Part shown: positions 43,659 through 53,571 of the stretch, in pieces | Numbering within the stretch: the stretch's first letter is position 1 | Layout: each line of letters starts with the position of its first letter | Assembly (NCBI RefSeq): GCF_013184525.1 | Contig: NZ_JAAOIZ010000003.1 | Location: 434,001 to 498,000 of the forward strand | Direction of reading: 5' to 3' | Origin: Chryseobacterium sp. LAM-KRS1 | Lineage (GTDB): Bacteria; Bacteroidota; Bacteroidia; Flavobacteriales; Weeksellaceae | DNA length: 64,000 nt | Notes under the pieces: model-generated | Database searches by the model: none | The model's input: the letters and a program-made list of their open reading frames with translations, nothing else | What the model was told of the DNA's origin: nothing | Made by a program: the position numbers and the translations under genes

Positions 43659-45080
43659 TTAAAACTTGTCCCAGAATAATTTTGTAGTTGCTTTATCGCC
43701 ACCAATTTTATTCGCAGCTGCCTTCACATTTGCACCGTTTAATACATATTCCTGATCGGAATAAGGCATTCTGTATGGTACAGAAGACAAGTTTGATTTT
43801 GGAGGGTTCACAAGAATTGGATTATCTAAGCGTCTTGTAAAGTTCCAACTGGCAAATCCTTTATTAAACATGGCAATCCATGCCTGAACTCCAATCGATT
43901 GCTTCCAGTTAGCCGCATTGTAAGGATTAGTTGCCAGATATGTTGCTATATTAGCAGTACTAACACCATTCTCTCTTAAAGATTCTGTAACAGCAGCTGT
44001 ATAAAGATCTACTGCTGTACCCCCAGCTGAATAATTTCTGGCAGCTGCTTCCGCTTTAAGAAAAGCAACTTCTGCATAGCTCAATAAATTCGACGAAGCA
44101 GTTGCAGATCTAAAATAGGGACCTAATTGAGAAAAATTAGTATATGGATCATTTAACTCACCAAAAACACCTCCTTTATAAGCACCTGCAACTTTTGTAA
44201 ACCATACATCCATTCTTGGATCTGATAAGTTTTTCATCGTATTCACTACCAATTCGCTAGGTAAGAAGTCATTTCTGTTGGAAGCCACTAAATTATCAAA
44301 TACGGGATTTGAAAAAGTATTTCCATCATATTTAAACTTGTAGGCTTCATCATCTGAAGAAATAACACCACTAGCAATTGCAGATTCAACCGTAGTTTTT
44401 GATAATGTAGGATCAACATCTGCTAAATTCATCCCTAGTCTTAGTTTAATAGAATTAGCAAATTTTTTCCATTTGGCCATGTTACCTCCGTAAACCAGAT
44501 CAGCATAACCAGTTGATGCAGGCTTTATGGTAGCTGTAACAGCATCGATTCTGTTAATCAAATCAAGATAAATTGTTTTCGCGTCATCATATTTCGGAGT
44601 TAGAATTTCATCAGGCTTAAATGCTTCTGAATAAGGAACATCACCATAAGTATCCACCAAATTTTCCCAGATAAAAATCTCTTCAATTTCCAGCGTTGCT
44701 AGTTTATTTGTTCTGATATCGTCTGTCTCCACCTCGTTTTTCAGATTCAATTTTGCTTGTCTCAGGTTATTAATACTGTAAACATACATCCTATTAAAAT
44801 GGTTACGAGGCTGATTACGAGTCACTAAATTATACTGAGTTTCATCTGGATATTGAGTTTCAGCCCACTGCTGTGTAAAAAATCTGTAATTATTAAAATT
44901 TACACTTGGATTATCCATATAGTAGGAAGATTGATACATTGCAGTAGCTAGCAAATTATCAGATGGAAGAACTGAAGGATGCTTAGGATCATCGTTAAGA
45001 GACGTTAAATCACTTTGACATGAACTTAAAGTCAACCCAATACATACAGATACCAAACCTAGTTTTATAATATTTTTCAT
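43659..45080 (-). CDS. SusD/RagB-family nutrient-binding lipoprotein, pair 2
   Basis: 473 residues. Lipobox ends at Cys21 (LTLSSCQSDL). SusD_2-type helical fold, with ATTKLFWDKF at the C-terminus, nearly the same ending as pairs 1 and 3. It lies 12 bases after its susC and shares motifs with the pair 1 protein (FTQQWAETQY; SYAEVAFLKAEAAAR). It binds an unknown ligand at the cell surface. The shared ends and motifs indicate an origin by duplication. Confidence 0.92.
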   Translation of the reverse strand: MKNIIKLGLVSVCIGLTLSSCQSDLTSLNDDPKHPSVLPSDNLLATAMYQSSYYMDNPSVNFNNYRFFTQQWAETQYPDETQYNLVTRNQPRNHFNRMYVYSINNLRQAKLNLKNEVETDDIRTNKLATLEIEEIFIWENLVDTYGDVPYSEAFKPDEILTPKYDDAKTIYLDLINRIDAVTATIKPASTGYADLVYGGNMAKWKKFANSIKLRLGMNLADVDPTLSKTTVESAIASGVISSDDEAYKFKYDGNTFSNPVFDNLVASNRNDFLPSELVVNTMKNLSDPRMDVWFTKVAGAYKGGVFGELNDPYTNFSQLGPYFRSATASSNLLSYAEVAFLKAEAAARNYSAGGTAVDLYTAAVTESLRENGVSTANIATYLATNPYNAANWKQSIGVQAWIAMFNKGFASWNFTRRLDNPILVNPPKSNLSSVPYRMPYSDQEYVLNGANVKAAANKIGGDKATTKLFWDKF

Positions 45081-45092
45081 TTGTAAAGTAAT

Positions 45093-48000
45093 TTAGAATT
45101 TAAATGTTACATTAACACCAATATCTCTTGTTGTTGGCATCGAACCGATAGACCACCCATAAGAGTTAAGGCCTCCACCTACCATCGCCTCAGGATCAGC
45201 ATATGGCAAATTTTTGTGAATAATCCACAAATTCCTTCCAACTATTGAAATTTTAGCATCATAGATTTTAGTCCCTGCTAACAGAGATTTAGGAAGCATA
45301 TATCCGATGCTTGCTTCTCTTAGCTTGATGAAAGATCCATCATAAACAAAGGCGCTTGCCGGTTGTGTTTTGTATCCCATAGATCCATTGTTATCAACCG
45401 GCGATAAAGCAATAGTATTTGGGCTGCCATCAGGAAGAACTCCCGGCAGAACAATAGGCTTATCCCTGTAATCTCCGACAGCTGTTTCTTTATAAAGACC
45501 TGAAGAAAGGCCGTAATACATATCCGTTGAAAATACATCACCTCCTTTTCGCATATCGATCAAGAAACTCAAGGAGAATCCTTTATAACTGAAGCTATTT
45601 CTAATTCCTCCAATCCAATCAGGTGTCGTGTTACCAATGATCTGATTAGGATTTTGTAAATATTTACCTGTTTTAGGATCAATAACTTTTTGTCCGTTTA
45701 AATATGTGTAATCAGCACCAACCAAGGTGCCCCAAGCTTCTCCTTCTCTTGCATTTAAAGAAACACCACCCTGGAAACTATTTACTAAAAGATTAGAAAT
45801 TCCTGGATATATACTTACAACCTGGTTCTTATTTTTTGACCAGTTTGCATCAATATTCCATGTAAAATCTTTAGATTTTATTGGAACCAATCCTAGCTGT
45901 ACTTCAACTCCACTATTATCAATTCTACCTGCATTGAATACTTTACCTAAATACCCAATAGCTGCCGATGTAGGAAGTGGTGAAAGAATCTGATTTATAG
46001 TTCTTGTTTTATAGTAAGCAAAGTCAAGCGTTATTCTATCCTTTAAAAAATGAGCTTCTGTTCCGATCTCAAATTCTTTAGCTCTTTGAGGTTGTAAATT
46101 AAGAAAAGGCTGATTGATAATCGGATTATATATTCCTATTCCAGATAAGATTCCAGAGGCTCTATAATTATTAACTAATTGATAAGGATCTGCCGTACCT
46201 CCTACCTCTGCGTAGTTTGCTCTTAATTTCCAAAAGTTCATCCAGTTTTTCGTATTAAGAATTTCCGACATGATTAAAGAGCCGGTTACTGAAGGGTAAT
46301 TGTATACATTATTACCAGCTAATAATGTTGAACTCTGATCTATTCTCCATGTTGCATCCACGTAGAATTTTTTATAAAAATCAAATGAAGCAGTAACGTA
46401 TCCTGAATTAGTTTGTGTGGTATATTCAGTTTCATCTGATGCTAATGGTGATTTTTTAGAATTTGATAATGCATAGATCCCAGCAACGATTAATCCACCC
46501 TCTGTTGAAGCATACACAGAATTATAGTAATTTCTTCGAATATTTCCACCCACAACCCCGGAAACATTAATATTATCAGTAATATCAAATTTATAATTTA
46601 CCATTAAATCATAATTGGTCTCTGTTCTTAACACATCACGTCTCGCGTAACCTGAACCAATAGAATTATTTGATTGCCCGAAAGCCTGTGGTAAAGATCC
46701 AACAGCTAATCTATTCTCTGCTAAAAGATTTGATCTGTCATATGAAACCTTTCCAGTAATAGAAATATTATCTAATAAATCATAATTTAACTGTGCGTAA
46801 GTAAAGTTTCTATATCTTTTATCTGATGTATAATTTTGATAGGCCTGGAAATATGGGTTATTCCAATATGCAGGTCGTCCATCAGCGGCCGATTTTCTAC
46901 TCCAGGTAACATTTCCATAATTATTTGCAGCACTGGCAACACTAGGGTCAACATTTGCAAAATAAGCCCTTTCTAGATCGGTCACATCTACGTTAGTTTG
47001 CCACCATTGTCTGAAACCTGTTGCTGTATTATTTGAATATCCTGTAATACTTCTACCTTTAGTATCCTGCAAAGTCATTGTAGAATAAAAAGTGGAATGC
47101 AATTTTGGAGTCAGATCGTAATTAATTTTTAGGGAAAGATTATTTTTGTTGAGATGAGAGTTAGGCATTAAACCATCGGACATCATATTTTCGTAGGTAA
47201 AGCTTATGTTTTTCCCCTTTTGTCCTTTTTCCAGTGTTACGCTATTAATGTATGTGGCAGGGTTCTCGAAAAATTTAATAGGTCCATTTTTTGCAGCCAC
47301 CCATGGTGTCGCTTTTTTATAGTTAGGAGAAGTTGGATCAAAAGAATCCCATTGGTAAACCATTAGATTGGGGTCAAATTTTGGGCCCCATGATGCATCA
47401 GCTCCATAATTAGCATTATTAAGACCATCTGCTGCCTGCGATCCAAACTTTTGAGAATAACCTGCTCCATATCTTGTCTGATATTCAGGGAAGGTGGATT
47501 TATCAATAAATCCTACTTGTATAGCAGATGAAAGTGTAATTCCCCAAGACCCATCATCCTTTCCTTTTCCATTTTTGGTTGTGATAACAATAACCCCATT
47601 TAATCCTCTTTCTCCATATAATGCGGACGCTGCTGCTCCTTTTAATACATTGATCGATTCGATGTCGTCCTGATTGATATCAGAAAGAGCATTACCATAA
47701 TCAATATTTTTTTCCTGAGTGTTGGAGTTATTAACAGGCGATCCGTCAATAACAATTAGCGGGTTACCTCCTCCTAATGTTTTCATCCCCCTGATAAGCA
47801 GGTTTGAGGACCCTCCAAAATTATTATTGGTAGTAACATTAAGACCAGCAACCTTTCCAGATAACTGAGCTGCAATATTACCCGTATTTGTAGTACCATC
47901 GGAGAGTGCACTCGCTTTAATCTCCTGGGAAGCATACCCCAAAGACTTTTTCTCTCTCTTAATACCCAAGGCAGTCACAACGACTCCCTCAATGTCCTGG

Positions 48001-48098
48001 GTCTTTACCGTATCATTCTTCTTCTTTTGCTGAGCGTTTATAACAGCTAGGGATGAAGATAACACCAGTATAAGGATACCCGTAGTTACTTTCTTCAT
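45093..48098 (-). CDS. SusC/RagA-family TonB-linked outer-membrane transporter, pair 2
   Basis: 1001 residues. Signal peptide (GILILVLSSSLAVINAQQ), TonB-box-like IEGVVVTALGIKREKKSLGY identical in that block to pair 1, plug with LYGERGLNGVIVITTKNG, then barrel ending RDIGVNVTFKF. It has IIHKNLPYADPEAMVGGG. No N-terminal carboxypeptidase-like domain. Partner of the SusD 12 bases downstream. The surface loops differ strongly from pair 1, so the ligands may differ. Confidence 0.95.
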   Translation of the reverse strand: MKKVTTGILILVLSSSLAVINAQQKKKNDTVKTQDIEGVVVTALGIKREKKSLGYASQEIKASALSDGTTNTGNIAAQLSGKVAGLNVTTNNNFGGSSNLLIRGMKTLGGGNPLIVIDGSPVNNSNTQEKNIDYGNALSDINQDDIESINVLKGAAASALYGERGLNGVIVITTKNGKGKDDGSWGITLSSAIQVGFIDKSTFPEYQTRYGAGYSQKFGSQAADGLNNANYGADASWGPKFDPNLMVYQWDSFDPTSPNYKKATPWVAAKNGPIKFFENPATYINSVTLEKGQKGKNISFTYENMMSDGLMPNSHLNKNNLSLKINYDLTPKLHSTFYSTMTLQDTKGRSITGYSNNTATGFRQWWQTNVDVTDLERAYFANVDPSVASAANNYGNVTWSRKSAADGRPAYWNNPYFQAYQNYTSDKRYRNFTYAQLNYDLLDNISITGKVSYDRSNLLAENRLAVGSLPQAFGQSNNSIGSGYARRDVLRTETNYDLMVNYKFDITDNINVSGVVGGNIRRNYYNSVYASTEGGLIVAGIYALSNSKKSPLASDETEYTTQTNSGYVTASFDFYKKFYVDATWRIDQSSTLLAGNNVYNYPSVTGSLIMSEILNTKNWMNFWKLRANYAEVGGTADPYQLVNNYRASGILSGIGIYNPIINQPFLNLQPQRAKEFEIGTEAHFLKDRITLDFAYYKTRTINQILSPLPTSAAIGYLGKVFNAGRIDNSGVEVQLGLVPIKSKDFTWNIDANWSKNKNQVVSIYPGISNLLVNSFQGGVSLNAREGEAWGTLVGADYTYLNGQKVIDPKTGKYLQNPNQIIGNTTPDWIGGIRNSFSYKGFSLSFLIDMRKGGDVFSTDMYYGLSSGLYKETAVGDYRDKPIVLPGVLPDGSPNTIALSPVDNNGSMGYKTQPASAFVYDGSFIKLREASIGYMLPKSLLAGTKIYDAKISIVGRNLWIIHKNLPYADPEAMVGGGLNSYGWSIGSMPTTRDIGVNVTFKF

Positions 48099-48119
48099 AT
48101 CAAATTATTTTTAGCGTTA

Positions 48120-48150
48120 CAAATTTGTAAAACTTTTTCTACAACACAAA
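48120..48150 (-). promoter_or_regulatory. Promoter of susC pair 2
   Basis: Minus strand: -33 TTTG (48150-48147), 19 bases, -7 CAAATTTG (48127-48120), about 21 bases to the ATG. Confidence 0.75.
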
Positions 48151-48309
48151 AGAAATAGACGAAAAAGTAACGATTAGACAAAAATTAACAAAAATTAATG
48201 AACAGAAACACATCAAATATGTTAAAAAAATGCTTTTTAACAAAATATAGATAATTATAACCTGTATTAATTACAAAAATAGAATCAGTCTATTAAAAGG
48301 CCATACTAA

Positions 48310-48325
48310 ATCATTAATTGGTGAT
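48310..48325. promoter_or_regulatory. Dyad ATCA-N8-TGAT upstream of susC pair 2
   Basis: ATCAttaattggTGAT, about 212 bases before the susC ATG. The flanks (CTAA before, AT after) are also kept at pair 3. Candidate regulator site. Confidence 0.45.
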
Positions 48326-48570
48326 ATTTATGTATGAAAAAATTCAAAATAAATACACAAACAACTGTATATCATATAATTAAAAAAGAACAAAAAATAA
48401 ACACTAATCTTTATAAGCTATATATTAAGTACTCATTATGAAGTAATCAAACGATAATTATTATGCATTACATAATTTATTTTTCTCCCTATAACCTTAA
48501 ATAATTCATCATTCTCTGAAATTTAGAATAAAAAAAACATTATAGTTTAAATCAGATCAGATGATTTGTA

Positions 48571-48605
48571 AAAAAAATAGCCGGAATAAATTCCAGCTAT
48601 TTTAT
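48571..48605 (-). terminator. Terminator of the third SusC/SusD pair
   Basis: ATAGC/GCTAT plus GGAA/TTCC with a TAAA loop, between A and T runs. The core resembles the pair 2 terminator (CCGGxATAAATxCC). Confidence 0.85.
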
Positions 48606-48622
48606 CTATTGCATTTCTTAGT

Positions 48623-50053
48623 TTAAAATTTATCCCAGAAAAGTTTTGTGGTAAGCCTGTCACCGCCAATTGCAGCACTTGCTGCAGCGTAGTTCGTACC
48701 ATTCGTTGTCGCCTCTGCAGCCGGATACTGAAGTCTTACCGGTACTTTTCCATTAGCATTTGGAATTGCAGTTGCGGGCGCAACTAACTGTGGATAATCT
48801 AATCTTCTATAGAAATTCCACGAAGTTACTGCCTGATTATACATAGCTACCCACGCCTGCTCACCAATAGACTTCTTCCAGTTGGACGCATCATAAGGAT
48901 GAGCAGCTATATATGCAGCTGCGTCAGCACCCACACCCCATTCAGTAAAGGAAGCAGTGATTGCTTCACCATATAAAGTAGCAGGATTTCCGCCTATACC
49001 CCATCTTGCAGCAGCTTCAGCAAGATAGAAGGCAACCTCTGTATAGCTTAAAATAACACCAGGAGTAGTTGCAGTATAGGCAAATTCACCAGCATTCGAG
49101 AATTCAGAAAACTCACCAGGTGCCCCAATAACCTGACCTACATAATTACCATCAACATCAGTATAGTACTTAGCAATTCTCGCATCATTAGAGTTATTCA
49201 TATAATCTACCAACGTTTTACCTGCAATAAAGTCATCTCTTGAGCCTGTTTCTTGAAACATAGGGTTCTCATTTGGAGATGCTGCTAAATATTGAAATTT
49301 ACAATCATCCAGAGAAGAAGCCAATACTCCACCAGTAATCGCCTTGTTAACTGTTGATTGAGCCAAGGCAGGATTAACATCTGCAAGAGCGATTCCCAAT
49401 TTTAAAAGCAGTGAATTTCCGAACTTTTTCCATTGTGCGTTATTCCCTTTATAAAAGATATCTCCGGAAGCAAACGAGCTTCCTCCAACAACTAAATTAT
49501 TTAAATCAGTTTCTAATTTACTTATCAGAGAAGAATAAATATCAGATGCTTTATCATATTTAGGAAGAGGATATACATCAATATTTAAAGCTTGCGTATA
49601 AGGAATATCTCCGTAAGTATCAACCAATACCTGATAAGTATAGATCTTCATCATATCCACTATAGCCAATTGATTTGTTTTTTTTGCAGGCCAGGTAGAC
49701 AATTCCGAAGGTGGTGGTACATATGCTTTAATTATCTGCTCTGCCTGGTCTAAGTTTTTCAAAACATTTACATAATTATCAGTCCAGACATTATTGGATA
49801 CATTCCGATTGGTAAAATCATAATTACTTTCATTCACATAAATCGTTTCCTGCCAGTATTGCATCGTCAATCTGAAATTATTCTCATTTACACTTGGCGT
49901 ATTCATGTAATCACTAAGTTCTTTTTGTGCAAAAGTAACTAAAGACTCCTGAGTCGTATTATAAGCTGCATGTGGATCCAAATTTACATCATCTCCCGTT
50001 GTACATCCTACAAATAAAAGAGCTAATATTGGTGTTATTATATATTTTTTCAT
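48623..50053 (-). CDS. SusD/RagB-family nutrient-binding lipoprotein, pair 3
   Basis: 476 residues. Lipobox ends at Cys17 (LLFVGCTTGDD), with acidic residues after it. SusD_2-type fold; ends LTTKLFWDKF. Segments such as LTMQYWQETIYVNESNYDF and LSYTEVAFYLAEAAARWG parallel pairs 1 and 2. It is 5 bases after its susC. Ligand unknown. Confidence 0.92.
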   Translation of the reverse strand: MKKYIITPILALLFVGCTTGDDVNLDPHAAYNTTQESLVTFAQKELSDYMNTPSVNENNFRLTMQYWQETIYVNESNYDFTNRNVSNNVWTDNYVNVLKNLDQAEQIIKAYVPPPSELSTWPAKKTNQLAIVDMMKIYTYQVLVDTYGDIPYTQALNIDVYPLPKYDKASDIYSSLISKLETDLNNLVVGGSSFASGDIFYKGNNAQWKKFGNSLLLKLGIALADVNPALAQSTVNKAITGGVLASSLDDCKFQYLAASPNENPMFQETGSRDDFIAGKTLVDYMNNSNDARIAKYYTDVDGNYVGQVIGAPGEFSEFSNAGEFAYTATTPGVILSYTEVAFYLAEAAARWGIGGNPATLYGEAITASFTEWGVGADAAAYIAAHPYDASNWKKSIGEQAWVAMYNQAVTSWNFYRRLDYPQLVAPATAIPNANGKVPVRLQYPAAEATTNGTNYAAASAAIGGDRLTTKLFWDKF

Positions 50054-50058
50054 ATTCT

Positions 50059-53000
50059 TTAAAAATTAACTTTTACATTAAACGAAATGTTTCTTGTTGC
50101 TGGCATAGGACCAGATTGATACCCTTGAATATTACCTGAAGACAGCCCTGCTTCCGGATCTGAATATGGTAAATTCTTATGCATAATCCATAGATTATTC
50201 CCAATTAAACTCACTGACATTCCCTGTATAAATTTAGAATTGAAAAAATCTTTATCAAATCTATAGGTGATAGAAACCTCTCTTAATTTTATAAAGCTGG
50301 CATCATAAACAAAAGCAGCTCCCGGAAGATCTGTTCCCAGTACCTGGCTTGATTGTGATTTATCCAATCTTATTGTATTTGGAATATAGCTACCTGGGTT
50401 ATTAGGATCTTGCATTACACCTGGTAGTATGACCCCTCCACCATTTGCTAAAGTATTTCGAATTGGATTTCCAAGATCATTTATTCCTACAGAATCAGGA
50501 TAAACACCTGTTCCATATCCATAGAACTGATCTAATGAATATACCTTACCTCCTTTTTTCCAATCAATTAAAAAACTTAATGAAAAGTTCTTATAGCTAA
50601 TTGTATTATTTAAACCTGCAGTCCACTTCGCCTGAAAACTTCCCTGATTATATGTCGGCGTATCCGTAACTAAATAAGCTCCATTTGCACCAACAATTGG
50701 TTGTCCATTCGAATCTCTCACATAATCAGAAGTCCAGATTGAACCATAATCTCCATTTAAAGGAGCATTAATACTTACACCACCCTGTGATCTACCCATC
50801 GTTATATTTTCAATTCCCGGGCTAAGAGCCGTAACTTTTGTCCATGGATTTGACCAGTTTAAATTAAGATCCCATGAAAAATTACTTGTTTTAATTGGTG
50901 TTGCATTAATGGATACTTCAAAACCCTTTGTAGTTAATTCTCCTGCATTTTGAGTTTTAGCAATAGCTCCGTTTGCAAAAGATACTGGTAAAGGTAAAAT
51001 TTGATCGAAGGCTTTATTACGGAACCAGGCAACATCAAAGCCTAGACGGTTTTTAAACATTCTTGCCTCAATTCCGAATTCTATATTTTTCAAACTCTGA
51101 GACCTTAATTCAAAATTTCTCAACGTTGTATTGTATGCATAAACAGGAATATCTCCATAAGAAGGCTGGCTGAAATATCTATTCAACAGTTGATCAGCTT
51201 GAGTATCTGAACCCACTTCAGCGTAAGCAGCTCGAATCTTACCAAAGTTAAGCCATTTAGCATTGATAAGATTAGAAAATACAACACTGGCAGATAATGA
51301 TGGATACCAGTACACTGCATCATTTTCAGGCAATGCCGTAGACTGATCTCTCCTGTATGTCCCTTCTAAATAATAGGTATTTTTATAACCTAATGAAATC
51401 TGAGCAAAAGCACCATAAACATATTTGGAAACATCTGAAATCAATGGTCTAACTGGGGAAGATGCTGAATTGGCGATTGTATAAATACCTGGAATGTATA
51501 ATCCTCCTGAGGTCGATTGTTGATTTGAATATACTTTCTGAACATTAATATTTCCTCCTAACAACGCATTAATATTGAAATCATCGGTAATATTCTTTTT
51601 ATAGGTACCAATGAAATCATAATTTGTTTCAGAAAATTTATATTGACTTGTGGCATAACCTGAAGGTTGATCAACAGTTCCATTGAGTCCAAAATCATTT
51701 CCAATATAAGACCCTACTGCTTTCCTGTCTTCCGTTATCATTGTATAACCATCTCTTCCCATACGGAACAGTAAATTGATGTCCTTTGTAACATCATAAT
51801 TTAAACTAAAATTTCCAGCAAACCTATCTCTTGAATCATTCTGATAATTTTGGTATCGCTGAAAATAAGGGTTATCCCAAAAAGCCGGAGTTAAGTCCGT
51901 AATACTTTTCATGTTCCAAGTATAATTTTTATACGATCCCATATAGAGATTTCGCAAATCATTTATATCAACATTTGTTGGCCACCACTGTCTAAAATTG
52001 GTCATAATATTATCATTATACCCCGTAGTATTACGCCCAACTGTTTTTTGAGTTACATAATTTGCATAAAAATTTGCCGTTAACTTATCTGTGAGTTTGT
52101 ATGATGCATTTCCACTAAAGTTATTTTTTATCAAGGAGCTATTAGGCATAATATCTGTGGCATCAGTATTTGCATAACTCAATCGGTAAGTTGCTTTTTC
52201 ATCACCTCCACTAAAGGAAAGGGTATTTACATAATTGGTTCCAGTATTAAAAAATTTAATAGGACCATTTTTTGCGATTTGCCAAGGGGTTCTTTGTCCT
52301 TCAGTTGGAGAACCCGGTATAAATGCTCCATATTGCCAAACCATGGAACCATCATATGCGGATCCGTAAGAAGCATCATTTCCGAAAACAACCCTTGGAC
52401 TTCCCTGGTATAAAGCACTGCTAAAACTGTTACCCGTATACCCTTGCCCATACTGTGTTTGGTATTTAGGGAAAGTAGATCTGTCAACCGTTGACATAGT
52501 AATGGAACTTGAGAACTCCATTCCTATACCTTCCTTATTTTTCTTTCCTCTTTTAGTTGTAATAATAGCTCCATTTTGGGCCCTGGAACCATAAAGAGCA
52601 GTCGCTGCAGCTCCCTTAAGGACATTTAAAGTTTCGATATCATTTGGATTAATATCCGCAACTGAGCTTCCGTAATCATACCCACCACCACCAGTCGCCT
52701 GATTGGCCGTGTTTATATTTTTATTTAGGATAGGAACCCCATCTACAACAAAAAGAGCCTGATTATCTCCTAAGAGCGATTTATACCCTCTTGTAACAAC
52801 GTTTATAGACCCCCCAAAGTTTGTACTCTGTTTAATTTCCAGACCTGCTACTTTACCCGATAAGTTGTTTAGAAAGTTGGTGGTAGGATTTTTATTTACA
52901 GCATCTCCTTTTACTTCTTGAGTTGCATAACCGAGAGATTTCTTTTCTCTTTTAATACCGAGGGCTGTCACTACAACACCTTCAATATCTTGCGTTCTTA

Positions 53001-53088
53001 CAGTGTCACTTTTCTTTTGCTGAGCATTGGCAACAGCTATAGATGAGGACAATACCATAATCAGAACACCTGATGTTATTTTCTTCAT
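50059..53088 (-). CDS. SusC/RagA-family TonB-linked outer-membrane transporter, pair 3
   Basis: 1009 residues from the ATG at 53088. A longer reading to 53115 would run into the promoter at 53113. Signal peptide (GVLIMVLSSSIAVANAQQ), TonB-box-like IEGVVVTALGIKREKKSLGY, plug with GGGGYDYGSSVADINPND much like pair 1, and SusC signature LYGSRAQNGAIITTKRG. The last is one residue shorter than in the other three copies. Barrel ends NISFNVKVNF, with IMHKNLPYSDPEA. Partner SusD starts 5 bases downstream. Confidence 0.95.
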   Translation of the reverse strand: MKKITSGVLIMVLSSSIAVANAQQKKSDTVRTQDIEGVVVTALGIKREKKSLGYATQEVKGDAVNKNPTTNFLNNLSGKVAGLEIKQSTNFGGSINVVTRGYKSLLGDNQALFVVDGVPILNKNINTANQATGGGGYDYGSSVADINPNDIETLNVLKGAAATALYGSRAQNGAIITTKRGKKNKEGIGMEFSSSITMSTVDRSTFPKYQTQYGQGYTGNSFSSALYQGSPRVVFGNDASYGSAYDGSMVWQYGAFIPGSPTEGQRTPWQIAKNGPIKFFNTGTNYVNTLSFSGGDEKATYRLSYANTDATDIMPNSSLIKNNFSGNASYKLTDKLTANFYANYVTQKTVGRNTTGYNDNIMTNFRQWWPTNVDINDLRNLYMGSYKNYTWNMKSITDLTPAFWDNPYFQRYQNYQNDSRDRFAGNFSLNYDVTKDINLLFRMGRDGYTMITEDRKAVGSYIGNDFGLNGTVDQPSGYATSQYKFSETNYDFIGTYKKNITDDFNINALLGGNINVQKVYSNQQSTSGGLYIPGIYTIANSASSPVRPLISDVSKYVYGAFAQISLGYKNTYYLEGTYRRDQSTALPENDAVYWYPSLSASVVFSNLINAKWLNFGKIRAAYAEVGSDTQADQLLNRYFSQPSYGDIPVYAYNTTLRNFELRSQSLKNIEFGIEARMFKNRLGFDVAWFRNKAFDQILPLPVSFANGAIAKTQNAGELTTKGFEVSINATPIKTSNFSWDLNLNWSNPWTKVTALSPGIENITMGRSQGGVSINAPLNGDYGSIWTSDYVRDSNGQPIVGANGAYLVTDTPTYNQGSFQAKWTAGLNNTISYKNFSLSFLIDWKKGGKVYSLDQFYGYGTGVYPDSVGINDLGNPIRNTLANGGGVILPGVMQDPNNPGSYIPNTIRLDKSQSSQVLGTDLPGAAFVYDASFIKLREVSITYRFDKDFFNSKFIQGMSVSLIGNNLWIMHKNLPYSDPEAGLSSGNIQGYQSGPMPATRNISFNVKVNF

Positions 53089-53112
53089 ATTAAATTGATT
53101 TTTGTGATAATA

Positions 53113-53143
53113 CAAATTTGTAAAACTTTCTTAACAACACAAA
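53113..53143 (-). promoter_or_regulatory. Promoter of susC pair 3
   Basis: Minus strand: -33 TTTG (53143-53140), 19 bases, -7 CAAATTTG (53120-53113). The start at 53088 is 24 bases on. Confidence 0.75.
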
Positions 53144-53302
53144 AGAAAATAGTAAAAAATTAACAATACTTCAATAATCAATAAAAATAAACATCATTGA
53201 ATAGTTAATTTTTGTTAAAATTTAAACATTTAATGAAAACCACTTAACCAATAGCTTAAATAATTATTGAAATACAACAAGTCCACAAAAACACTATACT
53301 AA

Positions 53303-53318
53303 ATCAATAAAAAGTGAT
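53303..53318. promoter_or_regulatory. Dyad ATCA-N8-TGAT upstream of susC pair 3
   Basis: ATCAataaaaagTGAT, 215 bases before the susC ATG, with the same flanks (TACTAA before, AT after) as at pair 2. The N8 spacer has diverged while both half-sites are kept. Confidence 0.45.
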
Positions 53319-53523
53319 ATAAACGGAATAAAAACACAAGAAATACAAAACAACTATCTAATAAACAAACACTTATGAAACAATTAGGAAAAATAACAAA
53401 AAGAGTAATACATTTTAAAAGATAGAAAAATGAGCAATCATACAGATCCAATGATTTGCATAATAATATTTCTTTTCAATTAATTTATTAATATTAGCAT
53501 AAATTATGAAATAATAAACTAAA

Positions 53524-53545
53524 AAAACCGCCATTGGGCGGTTTT
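53524..53545 (-). terminator. Terminator of the fourth SusC/SusD pair
   Basis: AAAACCGCC (53524-53532) pairs with GGCGGTTTT (53537-53545), 4-base loop, T run on the minus strand. Confidence 0.9.
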
Positions 53546-53571
53546 AAATATATTAAAAATTTGTTCTAGAA

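Larger units (their letters stand above)
48099..48570. other. Upstream region of susC pair 2
   Basis: About 470 bases, strongly AT-rich, no gene seen. It contains the promoter (48120-48150) and the dyad at 48310-48325. Confidence 0.55.
53089..53523. other. Upstream region of susC pair 3
   Basis: About 435 AT-rich bases without a gene. It holds the promoter (53113-53143) and the dyad (53303-53318), at the same distance from the start as at pair 2. Confidence 0.55.

Noticed and set aside
48099..48622. CRISPR array or phage remnant in the long AT-rich gaps
   Set aside because: No regularly spaced direct repeats and no integrase, capsid or transposase fragments; only promoter, dyad and terminator elements.
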